Below are positions 46,101 to 58,776 of a DNA stretch of 64,000 bases, piece after piece. Positions within the stretch are counted from its first letter, which is position 1. Every line of letters starts with the position of its first letter. The stretch comes from Primulina eburnea (Eukaryota; Streptophyta; Magnoliopsida; Lamiales; Gesneriaceae). The notes beneath the pieces were generated by a model. It worked only from the letters and a program-made list of their open reading frames with translations, did no database searches and was not told the origin of the DNA. The position numbers and the translations under genes are program-made. Location of the stretch: the NCBI RefSeq assembly GCF_022965805.1, contig NW_027330847.1, forward strand, positions 207,621 to 271,620, written 5' to 3'.

Positions 46101-49100
46101 GTTCCCAAAGTTCTATTGACAACTTCAGTTTGTCCATCCGTTTGAGGATGACAAGTAGTAGATTACAACAATATTGAGCAAAGTTTAGCCCATAAAGTAA
46201 TCCAAAAATAGAATCCCTCCCCTTCTTAGTCCTAGGCAACCCCAAAATAAAGTGCATAGAAATGTCAATCCAAGTTCTTTTAAGAATAGCACGCAAAAGT
46301 GTTCCCAAAGTTCTATTTACAACTTCAGTTTGTCCATCCGTTTGAGGATGACAAGTAGTAGATTACAACAATATTGAGCAAAGTTTAGCCCATAAAGTAA
46401 TCCAAAAATAGAATCCCTCCCCTTCTTAGTCCTAGGCAACCCCAAAATAAAGTCCATAGAAATGTCAATCCAAGTTCTTTTAAGAATAGCACGCAAAAGT
46501 GTTCCCAAAGTTCTATTGACAACTTCAGTTTGTCCATCCGTTTGAGGATGACAAGTAGTAGATTACAACAATATTGAGCAAAGTTTAGCCCATAAAGTAA
46601 TCCAAAATAGAATCCCTCCCCTTCTTAGTCCTAGGCAACCCCAAAATAAAGTGCATAGAAATGTCAATCCAAGTTCTTTTAAGAATAGCACGCAAAAGTG
46701 TTCCCAAAGTTCTATTTACAACTTCAGTTTGTCCATCCGTTTGAGGATGACAAGTAGTAGATTACAACATTATTGAGCAAAGTTTAGCCCATAAAGTAAT
46801 CCAAAAATAGAATCCCTCCCCTTCTTAGTCCTAGGCAACCCCAAAATAAAGTCCATAGAAATGTCAATCCAAGTTCTTTTTAAGAATAGCACGCAAAAGT
46901 GTTCCCAAAGTTCTATTGACAACTTCAGTTTGTCCATCTGTTTGAGGATGACAAGTAGTAGATTACAACAATATTGAGCAAAGTTTAGCCCATAAAGTAA
47001 TCCAAAAATAGAATCCCTCCCCTTCTTAGTCCTAGGCAACCCCAAAATAAAGTCCATAGAAATGTCAATCCAAGTTCTTTTTAAGAATAGCACGCAAAAG
47101 TGTTCCCAAAGTTCTATTTACAACTTCAGTTTGTCCATCCGTTTGAGGATGACAAGTAGTAGATTACAACAATATTGAGCAAAGTTTAGCCCATAAAGTA
47201 ATCCAAAAATAGAATCCCTCCCCTTCTTAGTCCTAGGCAACCCCAAAATAAAGTGCATAGAAATGTCAATCCAAGTTCTTTTAAGAATAGCACGCAAAAG
47301 TGTTCCCAAAGTTCTATTGACAACTTCAGTTTGTCCATCCGTTTGAGGATGACAAGTAGTAGATTACAACAATATGGAGCAAAGTTTAGCCCATAAAGTA
47401 ATCCAAAAATAGAATCCCTCCCCTTCTTAGTCCTAGGCAACCCCAAAATAAAGTGCATAGAAATGTCAATCCAAGTTCTTTTAAGAATAGCACGCAAAAG
47501 TGTTCCCAAAGTTCTACTTACAACTTCAGTTTGTCCATCCGTTTGAGGATGACAAGTAGTAGATTACAACAATATTGAGCAAAGTTTAGCCCATAAAGTA
47601 ATCCAGAAATAGAATCCCTCCCCTTCTTAGTCCTAGGCAACCCCAAAATAAAGTCCATAGAAATGTCAGTCCAAGTTCTTTTAAGAATAGCACGCAAAAG
47701 TGTTCCCAAAGTTCTATTGACAACTTCAGTTTGTCCATCCGTTTGAGGATGACAAGTAGTAGATTACAACAATATTGAGCAAAGTTTAGCCCATAAAGTA
47801 ATCCAAAAATAGAATCCCTCCCCTTCTTAGTCCTAGGCAACCCCAAAATAAAGTCGCATAGAAATGTCAATCCAAGTTCTTTTTAAGAATAGCACGCAAA
47901 AGTGTTCCCAAAGTTCTATTTACAACTTCAGTTTGTCCATCCGTTTGAGGATGACAAGTAGTAGATTACAACATTATTGAGCAAAGTTTAGCCCATAAAG
48001 TAATCCATAAATAGAATCCCTCCCCTTCTTAGTCCTAGGCAACCCCAAAATAAAGTCCATAGAAATGTCAATCCAAGTTCTTTTTAAGAATAGCACGCAA
48101 AAGTGTTCCCAAAGTTCTATTGACAACTTCAGTTTGTCCATCTGTTTGAGGATGACAAGTAGTAGATTACAACAATATTGAGCAAAGTTTAGCCCATAAA
48201 GTAATCCAAAAATAGAATCCCTCCCCTTCTTAGTCCTAGGCAACCCCAAAATAAAGTCCATAGAAATGTCAGTCCAAGTTCTTTTTAAGAATAGCACGCA
48301 AAAGTGTTCCCAAAGTTCTATTTACAACTTCAGTTTGTCCATCCGTTTGAGGATGACAAGTAGTAGATTACAACAATATTGAGCAAAGTTTAGCCCATAA
48401 AGTAATCCAAAAATAGAATCCCTCCCCTTCTTAGTCCTAGGCAACCCCAAAATAAAGTGCATAGAAATGTCAATCCAAGTTCTTTTAAGAATAGCACGCA
48501 CAAGTGTTCCCAAAGTTCTATTTACAACTTCAGTTTGTCCATCCGTTTGAGGATGACAAGTAGTAGATTACAACAATATTGAGCAAAGTTTAGCCCATAA
48601 AGTAATCCAATAAATAAATCCCTCCCCTTCATTAGTCCTAGGCAACCCCAAAATAAAGTCCATAGAAATGTCAGTCCAAGTTCTTTTAAGAATAGCACGC
48701 AAAAGTGTTCCCAAAGTTCTATTGACAACTTCAGTTTGTCCATCCGTTTGAGGATGACAAGTAGTAGATTACAAAAATATGGAGCAAAGTTTAGCCCATA
48801 AAGTAATCCAAAAATAAAATCCCTCCCCTTCTTAGTCCTAGGCAACCCCAAAATAAAGTCCATAGAAATGTCAGTCCAAGTTCTTTTTAAGAATAGCACG
48901 CAAAAGTGTTCCCAAAGTTCTATTTACAACTTCAGTTTGTCCATCCATTTGAGGATGACAAGTAGTAGATTACAACAATATTGAGCAAAGTTTAGCCCAT
49001 AAAGTAATCCAAAAATAGAATCCCTCACCTTCTTAGTCCTAGGCAACCCCAAAATAAAGTCCATAGAAATGTCAATCCAAGTTCTTTTTAAGAATAGCAC

Positions 49101-49438
49101 GCAAAAGTGTTCCCAAAGTTCTATTGACAACTTCAGTTTGTCCATCCGTTTGAGGATGACAAGTATAGTAGATTACAACAATATGGAGCAAAGTTTAGCC
49201 CATAAAGTAATCCAAAAATAAAATCCCTCCCCTTCTTAGTCCTAGGCAACCCCAGAATAAAGTCCATAGAAATGTCAGTCCAAGTTCTTTTTAAGTATAG
49301 CTTGCAAAAGTGTTCTCAAAGTTTTATTTACAACTTCAGTTTGTCCATCCGTTTCAGGATGACAAGTAGTAGATTACAACAATATGGAGCAAAGTTTATC
49401 CCATAAAGTAATCCAAAAATAAAATCCCTCCCCTTCTT
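40102..49438 (-). repeat. Integrase-derived satellite, segment C
   Basis: About 47 monomers, same orientation. The middle (about 41985-48500) is the most homogeneous part of the window. Runs of exact 200-bp periodicity (43506, 43706, 43906, 44106) alternate with 401-bp dimers (44316, 44717, 45118). The left edge (40110-40560) has many one-base gaps. One variant at 40540 has an extra base that puts both integrase pieces in one frame, showing [16 protein letters not shown]. The right end at 49438 is cut by G4. Confidence 0.93.
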
Positions 49439-49571
49439 TGTAATGCCCGAAAATTTAATTAACGTAATCTGAGATGATTTGTTGATTATGACTTGATGTA
49501 ATTATAGCCGGGCCAGTTCGAGATCAAATTGGAAAAAATTATGAGGGACACAAGATTTGGGCCGAATGTCA

Positions 49572-49806
49572 TTCGCCCGGGCGGGAGTTTATGACCGCCC
49601 GAGCGAGAGGGTTTAATGGTAGAAAGCCGAGAGTCCTTCGCCCGGGCGGCACTTTTTGTCCGCCTGAGCGAGATGTTTAATTTGTGAGGGCCGAGAGTTC
49701 TTCGCCCTAGCGAGCAATTTTGACCGCCCGAGCGAGGCTGCTGGAATGGGCGAGGCCGAGAATGACTCGCCCGGGCGGCAACTTTTGTCCGCCCGAGCGA
49801 GCGACG
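49572..49806 (+). repeat. U3 GC-rich repeat cluster (G4)
   Basis: Four imperfect units of about 55-60 bp, each pairing a TCGCCCGGGCGG-type block with a CCGCCCGAGCGAG-type block. It sits where G1 and G2 carry CCGCACCCGCGGT, about 45 bp upstream of the TATA run. The sequence differs but the placement and GC-rich dyad character are alike. Confidence 0.75.
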
Positions 49807-49848
49807 TGCAACACAAAGGAATGTGCCACGTTTTGTTCATGCATGGAG

Positions 49849-49860
49849 TATATATATATA
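49849..49860 (+). promoter_or_regulatory. Putative LTR TATA box (G4 5' LTR)
   Basis: TATATATATATA after GTGCCACGTTTT and CATGCATGG; the 3' LTR copy is at about 55642-55653. The same element order occurs in G2. Confidence 0.6.
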
Positions 49861-51571
49861 CATTTAACAAGCGTCTCTTATTCAGAATAAGCAAAGGAAA
49901 TCGATGGTTTAGGAGGAAAGCTTTGTTCTTTTCTTCGAAATTGATTTGCGAGTAAACCGTCTATCCGAATTGAAATCTGACTTCGGTATCGTATTTCTAG
50001 CAACGCAGGCTACAACTGGACGTAAGTTTTGTTACGTTTAGACAAGATTTGAATTTATGATATTGTCAGAATTGAATATGATTCAGATATGGTGTTTTTA
50101 CTACCGTAGATATTGTAGAATCGAAGTCAGATTTAGTAACAGATTGGTTATGGAATTGTTATGAATTTTAGAATTGATTTGCTTGAGATTGCTATCAGAA
50201 TTATGCTGTTATTCATGTTGAAGTGTACAGATACTGAAGTTATAGATTGTACTGAGATTTATTAGGAATTCTGGTAGTGTAATTGTGATGTTAAGACTGA
50301 CGGGGTTACAAGACTGTAGTGTTATGCCGTCTAAAAACCAGTTGGTACAGATTGATCAGATTCAGTATTGGTTTCTGTTATCTCGTGATATTGTTGATGT
50401 GATCAGATTTTGTACTGAATTGGGTATTGATCAGAACAGATTGTGTTTTGAGCTACACATTGATACAGTGTATTTATTCTTGTCATTTCAGTTTGAAGAT
50501 GGACAGACTGGACTTCGAGACTACGTCTTCCTCAGACGGGGAAGATAAAGGTATAATTCATGTGATATTTGGGACGCATAACTCAAATTAGATTAATTTG
50601 AGTTTCCCAATAAAATCACATACTAGATTATTGGTTATATTGTTATCTGATTATGCTTTGATTATAGAATCTGTATTCAAGCAGGTAAGATAATTGTGAT
50701 ATTCAGTTATGAATATGATTATGCTTTGTTTACAGATTGTTATTCATTGCAGTTAAGATAGGAAAGTCTTTGACAGGCATTGTCAAATATCTAGACGTTT
50801 CGGTGTATCTCAGCATAAGAGTATGTATTACTCTTATTGCCGCCGTTGATACAGCTCAGACCGAAGTCTAGGAATGAGACGTTCATTACCCCGATTGGAG
50901 GGTAGGTAGTGACGTCTTATTCACACCGGGATCCCTAGAGTTCTAGTCGAGTCAAGTCTAGACGTGATTTGATTAGGACTGCATGCTTATATGGATGTGG
51001 TTCCTAGATCATAGGACCCATCATTATTGCTTCCAATTGTGCTAATATGTTTTTATGATTTAGATTGGTCATATGCATGGTTGGTTGATTTGAAGTGCAT
51101 GCTTGTTGTGTGATTAGATTTCATAGCTTATGAAATCTAATGTTTCGAATTTATTCGTAACAGCATGTTTCATGAATTATTTTATGTATATACATGTTTA
51201 CCATGTTTTATACTGGGATTTATTCTCACCGGAGTTATCCGGCTGTTGTCTTGTTTTGTATGTGTGCATGACAACAGGTGGGGCTGGATCAGGGTCGAGA
51301 TGACGATGAGAGAAGACGAGTTAGCGTGGTGATTCCGGACTTACAGTAGATTGGGTTTTATTACTTGAATTTAGTAGTTGAACCTTAGATTAGATTATTG
51401 TATGTTAATACTGAAATGTATTTTATACAGATATGTATATTATTTAGATTCCATTACCTTCCGCTATTGTATATTAAAAAGAAAAATTTTTAGACCTTGT
51501 TTTATCTTAATTGATAATTAAATCCCAACGATGATTAAGAAAATGATTAGCGTCCGGGTCCCCACAACAGG

Positions 51572-51583
51572 TGGTATCAGAGC
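51572..51583 (+). other. Primer-binding site (G4)
   Basis: TGGTATCAGAGC, five bases after the LTR. The leader beyond it has three copies of GATAGTTCCTTTAGC or close variants (51588-51640) and then no gene up to gag. Confidence 0.9.
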
Positions 51584-52036
51584 TGATAGTTCCTTTAGCG
51601 ATAGTTCCTTTAGCGATAGTTCCTTTAGAGATAGATCTTTTAGATTGAGATAGTAAGAACTGATAGATCTTTTAGACTGACTCAGATTAATATAGAAGAG
51701 AATGAGCGGGGTAGATGAATTTTCTTTCCTTGCATGTCTGTGCTAGCATGAGATTGATTTTCATGTTGATTGACATTGTGTGCTAGCATGAGACTATGTG
51801 TTATTGCTTTAAGATACATGCTTACCTGATTATATGATTTGAATTGGGATTATGTATTCTTAAATATGAATCAGATCGGATTCATGACCAGCAGTAAGAT
51901 GGTCAGGAAAAGATTTGAAACAGATTGGTGGTATGGATTACTGATGTTTTGGTAATCAAATATAGCTCCCCGCAGAATTCCAGAAAAAGGCAGTACGTCA
52001 TATGATCAGACAGATAGAACAGAATCTCAGATAGAT

Positions 52037-52887
52037 GTGGCAGAAATTCAGATGGAAACACAGTTACAGAGGTTTCAGTCGTTTCAACCGCCAATTCTGA
52101 AAGGAACTGAGACGTCAGTAGTTTTTCAGAAATGGCTAGAGGAGACAGAAATGTTATTTGAATTCCTGAATTTCACAGATGAGTGTAGAATTAGGCTAGT
52201 GAGAACCAGTTGCAAGAGACTGCTAGAAGATGGTGGTTACTCACCAAAGGAGCCTTAGAGCAGAGTCGTTCAGTGATCACGTGGAAGACCTTTAGATTTG
52301 AATTTTATCAAAGATTCTTCCCTACCTCATATAGACAGGATAGAAGTGCAGAATTTGCAAACCTGAGACAGGGTCCTTTGAGTGTTGATGAATACCTGGC
52401 ACAGTTCTTCACACTTCTACGTTTTGCTCCTCTTGTGGCTAGAAATGATGATGCTATGGCTAGCCAGTTCATTCAAGGATTGAATCCAGAAATACGTACG
52501 TTGGTGAATGTGAAGCAATCAAGTAATTTTGCGGATACCTTGAATAGAGCTAAAAGAGCAGAAACGGTTCTGATAGGACAACAGGGAGCATCATATGTTT
52601 TTCCAAAACAGACCGCACAGCAACTGCCTTCCAGAGTAGAGATTGGCAGTCATAGTGGTAAGGAAAAAGAACCATTGAGAATTCAAAAGAAACAGTTCAA
52701 GAAGTTAGGAAGTGATTCCTCTAGTTCTAGCAGTCCTGGTCCGAACTATACCGGAGTGTATTGTAGGATTTGCGGAGGGAGACATTCCCCAGAGCAATGC
52801 AAAGGAGTGCTTGGTAGGTGCAATATCTGTAAGCAGACGGGACACTTTGCTAAAGTTTGTCCTCAGAAACATTTTCGAAGATCTTAA
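52037..52887 (+). pseudogene. gag: G4 gag (one frameshift)
   Basis: The N-terminal piece 52037-52258 (FQSFQPPILKGTETS) and the main piece 52210-52887 lie in different frames, changed near 52200 at the step before ARRWWLL. The main piece keeps FYQRFFP, NLRQGP, SQFIQGLNPEI, a Ser-rich linker and a CCHC knuckle in CNICKQTGHFAKVC. The family MPPR start is lost, as in G2: a stop and a changed codon precede CCCCGCAGAATTCC near 51972. Equivalent in length and order to the G2 gag. Confidence 0.85.
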
Positions 52888-55193
52888 AGAGCAGAGTCAT
52901 TAGTGGTAATAACTGAGAAACAAACCCAGAAACTACAACAGATACTATTCTTTATGATTATATTGCAGATGTATTGATATATATTAATGCATTCTTCATG
53001 AGTATATGTGATTGAGTAGCATGGTGATATGCTATACTTATGGGGTCTGGTTGTGCTGTAGTATTGATTTCCTTACTGTTTGGAGGAATATGTTGATATC
53101 AGAGATTTCTGTGTCATGTTATATACTACAGTAGAATGAAACCGGGATTGGGCTAGATTATGATGTACTTGTGTTATATGATTTCGATCTCAGTATGGAT
53201 ATGTACTGCTAAACAAGTACAGAAATATTGTAGCATGTGTTCTGGAAATAGTTGATAAATGAGGATTCTAGATCTAGAATTCCTTAGATCATTGTACTGT
53301 TCTTGACTCGATTAGTACAAAAAGGAATAGATAGTATCCTTATGTATTCAGTAGATCCACTGAAATCGAGTCTAGCAGTAACACATGGGCTAGTAATCTA
53401 ATAGTTGACTGGTGTTGGCCTAGATAGGATGTCAGATGTGTTTTATATCAGAATGAACTGAAAGAATTGACAGATTAAGGTATGGGCTGAAGAATCCAGT
53501 TGATTACATATTTCTCTTGAAGACATTTCAGTTCTGTTTCTAGATTGGCAGATTATGTGTTCAGGGGTATTTTGAAGAATTATGCTTGTTATATCTATGA
53601 TTCCGGGATATATCCATAGCATCTGATTGTTTATTTTGAAGACTGGGTTAAATATTCCGAGAACTGTGATTATTGTATACAGCAATGGGTCAGGTATGGA
53701 TCCGAATGCAGTTATTGATACAGGTTTTCATTCAGACTATGCGGTATCAGAAATGTCAGCATTAGCAGAATGTCAGATATGTCAGAACCAGATTATCTTC
53801 TTCTGATTTTCTTTTTCTTGTATTGCTTTATGTCTGCTGAGTATTGGTATGATTCTAAATCAGTATTTGAGACATCTTATATTGGTTGGGAGTATATTCT
53901 ATTTGCAGATGAGATATAGCAGTTGATCTGGGCAGTATGAAGATTTGTCAGCCAGCCAGAATCTATTATGTTATGAGTTTTCTTAAACTCACTAGATCTG
54001 TATAGGTTCTTTCTATTCAGAATTTGATGTTATTGTAAGTATTATTCAGTGTGTGATACTATGCAGTTCCAATTGTATCAGAGTTGTTGTGGAAAAGACT
54101 GTAGTTCCGAACGGTGATCAGAATTTTCAGACCTGTATTTTGTTGATCAGATCAATATAACATCTGTATGAATTTGCGTTTTCTATGGGTTTGGTTATTT
54201 TGTGATATCAGAATGTTTCAGAATTGTTTTCAGCTTTTGATATGGATAGTCAGAGCCGAATGCAAGGTAGGTATTTTTCATTATTTTATATTAGTAACTA
54301 TTTGTTTATACCGGATAGTTCGAATCTGAAGTCTCAAGTAGTGTCAGAAATGCACCATAGGGGATTCAGTTTTCATTCAGATGGTTCAGAATGTATGATA
54401 TTCGAACAGATAATGTTGGTATAGACAGATGAGATCAGTTGGAACAGCAATTTATGTTGTAAGGTTGGTAGAAATGGTACTGATATGTCTGAATTGCTAA
54501 CAACAGAAGCCAGAAAGCTAGGAATCAGAAGATTATTACCGACTTAGTATAATCCTGAATAGAAATGGAAGTACATTTCTAGGACTGATGTAATGATATT
54601 ACCGGCATTTTCTTCAGATTGGGATATGGTATGATCATGATTGATAGATTGTTCAATCTATATCTAGTAGTTTGTACCAGATTACGTACAAACAGAACCA
54701 GATGACATAGATCAATGTCAAAGGAATTGTCAGATTTACTAGAATGCTGCATTAGATGATATCAGATTGTGATTTGGATGGAGCGGTACTTGTGACGGAA
54801 ATATCATGAGTTCTCCCTCGCAGAGTTGTTACAGATTGACAGGTAGTCAGCGTGTAGTAACCAGATATTGGCGGATATGGGTAGAACTTTAGTACTAGAT
54901 GTTAGTACTAGCTGTTATGAATGGTTGTCAGGGTATGACTTACGGTATGACCATAACTATCCAGCTAGATTAGAATGAATAGATGTAAGAAACCAATGTC
55001 GGATGATGACGATTGGTATTGGGAGCCGAAGATGGAATAGCAACTACAGGTGGTATTGCTTTGTTATAAATTGCAATTGGCGTATACAGGTGTTATATAG
55101 CCAGTAATATGGGATTGATTCGGCTAGTGAAATGAGTTTGGATGTTAAACTCTGTCATATATTTCTTCTGACAAATTTGGTTTGATGATTGGT
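52888..55193 (+). pseudogene. pol: G4 decayed pol remnant
   Basis: No long frame, but the same landmarks as in G2 in the same order. They are the protease-RT linker (TATTCAGTAGATCCACTG near 53345), ATGCTTGTTATATCTATGA near 53581, GAATCAGAAGATT near 54521, TGAATAGAAATGGAAGT near 54554 (integrase entry) and TTTGTACCAGATTACGTAC near 54671. RT and RNase H are largely gone. Confidence 0.7.
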
Positions 55194-55231
55194 GAGTTCG
55201 AGGACGAACTCAGATCTAAGAGGGGGAGAAA
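55194..55231 (+). other. Hairpin and polypurine tract (G4)
   Basis: GAGTTCG (55194-55200), loop AGGA, CGAACTC (55205-55211), then AAGAGGGGGAGAAA (55218-55231) against the 3' LTR. Confidence 0.85.
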
Positions 55232-57359
55232 TGTAATGCCCGAAAATTTAATTAACGTAATCTGAGATGATTTGTTGATTATGACTTGATGTAATTATAG
55301 CCGGGCCAGTTCGAGATCAAATTGGAAAAAATTATGAGGGACACAAGATTTGGGCCGAATGTCATTCGCCCGGGCGGGAGTTTATGACCGCCCGAGCGAG
55401 AGGGTTTAATGGTAGAAAGCCGAGAGTCCTTCGCCCAGGCGGCACTTTTTGTCTGCCCGAGCGAGATGTTTAATTTGTGAGGGCCGAGAGTTCTTCGCCC
55501 TAGCGAGCAATTTTGACCGCCCGAGCGAGGCTGCTGGAATGGGCGAGGCCGAGAATGACTCGCCCGGGCGGCAACTTTTGTCCGCCCGAGCGAGCGACGT
55601 GCAACACAAAGGAATGTGCCACGTTTTGTTCATGCATGGAGTATATATATATACATATAACAAGCGTCTCTTATTCAGAATAAGCAAAGGAAATCGATGG
55701 TTTAGGAGGAAAGCTTTGTTCTTTTCTTCGAAATTGATTTGCGAGTAAACCGTCTATCCGAATTGAAATCTGACTTCGGTATCGTATTTCTAGCAACGCA
55801 GGCTACAACTGGACGTAAGTTTTGTTACGTTTAGACAAGATTTGAATTTATGATATTGTCAGAATTGAATATGATTCAGATATGGTGTTTTTACTACCGT
55901 AGATATTGTAGAATCGAAGTCAGATTTAGAAACAGATTGGTTATGGAATTGTTATGAATTTTAGAATTGATTTGCTTGAGATTGCTATCAGAATTATGCT
56001 GTTATTCATGTTGAAGTGTACAGATACTGAAGTTATAGATTGTACTGAGATTTATTAGGAATTCTGGTAGTGTAATTGTGATGTTAAGACTGACGGGGTT
56101 ACAAGACTGTAGTGTTATGCCGTCTAAACACCAGTTGGTACAGATTGATCAGATTCAGTATTGGTTTCTGTTATCTCGTGATATTGTTGATGTGATCAGA
56201 TTTTGTACTGAATTGGGTATTGATCAGAACAGATTGTGTTTTGAGCTACACATTGATACAGTGTATTTATTCTTGTCATTTCAGTTTGAAGATGGACAGA
56301 CTGGACTTCGAGACTACGTCTTCCTCAGACGGGGAAGATAAAGGTATAATTCATGTGATATTTGGGACGCATAACTCAAATTAGATTAATTTGAGTTTCC
56401 CAATAAAATCACATACTAGATTATTGGTTATATTGTTATCTGATTATGCTTTGATTATAGAATCTGTATTCAAGCAGGTAAGATAATTGTGATATTCAGT
56501 TACGAATATGATTATGCTTTGTTTACAGATTGTTATTCATTGCAGTTAAGATAGGAAAGTCTTTGACAGGCATTGTCAAATATCTAGACGTTTCGGTGTA
56601 TCTCAGCATAAGAGTAGGTATTGTTCTTATTGCCGCCGTTGATACAGCTCAGACCGAAGTCTAGGAATGAGACGTTCATTACCCCGATTGGAGGGTAGGT
56701 AGTGACGTCTTATTCACACCGGGATCCTTAGAGTTCTAGTCGAGTCAAGTCTAGACGTGATTTGATTAGGACTGCATGCTTATATGGATGTGGTTCCTAG
56801 ATCATTGGACCCATCATTATTGCTTCCAATTGTGCTAGCATGTTTTTATGATTTAGATTGGTCATATGCATGGTTGGTTGATTTGAAGTGCATGCTTGTT
56901 GTGTGATTAGATATCATAGCTTATGAAATCTAATGTTTCGAATTTATTCGTAACAGCATGTTTCATGAATTATTTTATGTATATACATGTTTACCATGTT
57001 TTATACTGGGATTTATTCTCACCGGAGTTATCCGGCTGTTGTCTTGTTTTGTATGTGTGCATGACAACAGGTGGGGCTGGATCAGGGTCGAGATGACGAT
57101 GAGAGAAGACGAGTTAGCGTGGTGATTCCGGACTTACAGTAGATTGGGTTTTATTACTTGAATTTAGTAGTTGAACCTTAGATTAGATTATTGTATGTTA
57201 ATACTGAAATGTATTTTATACAGATATGTATATTATTTAGATTCCATTACCTTCCGCTATTGTATATTAAAAAGAAAAATTTTTAGACCCTGTTTTATCT
57301 TAATTGATAATTAAATCCCAACGATGATTAAGAAAATGATTAGCTTCCGGGTCCCCACA
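55232..57359 (+). repeat. G4 3' LTR
   Basis: 2128 bp, same length as the 5' LTR with about a dozen differences by eye. Its end is followed by the duplicated TTCTT and the rest of the interrupted satellite monomer (AGTCCTAGGCAACC). Confidence 0.95.
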
Positions 57360-58776
57360 TTCTTAGTCCTAGGCAACCCCAAAATAAAGTCCATAGAAAT
57401 GTCAGTCCAAGTTCTTTTTAAGAATAGCAAGCAAAAGTGTTCTCAAAGTTCTATTTACAACTTCAGTTTGTCCTTCCGTTTGAGGATGATAAGTAGTAGA
57501 TTACAACAATATGGAGCAAAGTTTAGCCCATAAAGTAATCCAAAAATAGAATCCCTCCCCTTCTTAGTCCTAGGCAACCCCAAAATGTAGTGCATAGAAA
57601 TGTCAATCCAAGTTCTTTTAAGAATTGCACGCACAAGTGTTCCCAAAGTTCTATTTACAACTTCAGTTTGTCCATCCGTTTGAGGATGACAAGTAGTAGA
57701 TTACAACAATATTAAGCAAAGTTTAGCCCATAAAGTAATCCAAAAATAGAATCCCTCCCCTTCTTAGTCCTAGGCAACCCCAAAATAAAGTGCATAGAAA
57801 TGTCAATCCAAGTTCTTTTTAAGAGTAGCACGGAAAAGTGTTCTCAAAGTTCTTTTTACAACTTCAGTTTGTCCATCCGTTTGAGGATGACAAGTAGTAG
57901 ATTACAACAATATTGAGCAAAGTTTAGCCCATAAAGTAATCTATAAATAGAATCCCTCCCCTTCTTAGTCCTAGGCAACCCAAAATAAAGTCCATAGAAA
58001 TGTCAGTCCAAGTTTTTTTAAGAATAGCACGCAAAAGTGTTCTCAAAGTTCTATTTACCACTTCAGTTTGTCCATCCGTTTGAGGATGACAAGTAGTAGA
58101 TTACAATAATATTGAGCAAAGTTTAGCCCATAAAGTAATCCAGAAATAAAATCCCTCCCCTTCTTAGTCCAAGGCAACCCCAAAATAAAGTGCATAGAAA
58201 TGTCAGTCCAAGTTCTTTTTAAGAGTAGCACGCAAAAGTGTTCTCAAAGTTCTATTTACAACTTCAGTTTGTCCATCCGTTTGAGGATGACAAGTAGTAG
58301 ATTACAACAATATTGAGCAAAGTTTAGCCCATAAAGTAATCTATAAATAGAATCCCTCCCCTTCTTAGTCCTAGGCAACCCCAAAATAAAGTCCATAGAA
58401 ATGTCAGTCCAAGTTCTTTTTAAGAATAGCACTCAAAAGTGTTCTCAAAGTTCTATTTACAACTTCAGTTTGTCCATCCGTTTGAGGATGACAAGTAGTA
58501 GATTACAACAATATTGAACAAGTTTAGCGCATAAAGTAATCCAAAAATAGAATCCCTCCCCTTCTTAAGTCCTAGGCAACCCCAAAATAAAGTGCATAGA
58601 AATGTCAATCCAAGTTCTTTTAAGAATAGCACGCAAAAGTGTTCCCAAAGTTCTATTTACAACTTCAGTTTGTTCATCCGTTTGAGGATGACAAGTAGTA
58701 GATTACAACTTTATTGTGCAAAGTTTAGCCCATAAAGTAATCCATAAATAGAATCCCTCCCCTTCTTAGTCCTAGG
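57360..58776 (-). repeat. Integrase-derived satellite, segment D
   Basis: About seven monomers, same orientation. The order of variants matches the end of segment A joined to the start of segment B. The AATGTAGTG variant near 57583 resembles 3088. TCTATAAATAGAATCCC at 57940-57956 matches the left flank of G1, and TTTACCACTTCAG follows, as at 21997. It thus contains an uninterrupted copy of the G1 target. It ends at 58776 where a copia LTR begins. Confidence 0.92.

Larger units (their letters stand above)
49439..51566 (+). repeat. G4 5' LTR
   Basis: 2128 bp, TGTAATGCCCGAAAATT to GGGTCCCCACA. It contains GC-rich U3 repeats, CCACGT, a TATA run, the inverted repeat at 50873-50921 and the hairpin pair near 51226-51275. 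An 87-codon ORF near 50285 is repeated in the 3' LTR and has no family match. Confidence 0.95.
49439..57359 (+). mobile_element. G4: non-autonomous Ty3/gypsy element
   Basis: 7921 bp, flanked by a perfect duplication TTCTT (49434-49438 and 57360-57364) inside a satellite monomer. It has 2128-bp LTRs, PBS, a frameshifted gag, a decayed pol remnant and a polypurine tract. The LTRs differ by about a dozen changes by eye, so insertion is recent. The internal part is collinear with G2 although LTR starts and U3 repeats differ. It presumably depended on enzymes made elsewhere. Confidence 0.95.

Noticed and set aside
41985..48500. A regular repeat array that might be read as CRISPR
   Set aside because: There is no short repeat with unique spacers. 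The whole 200-bp unit repeats, and the setting is a plant genome.
50285..50548. An 87-codon ORF in the G4 LTR, repeated at 56078
   Set aside because: Inside the LTR, no recognisable domain, and the second copy is just the other LTR.
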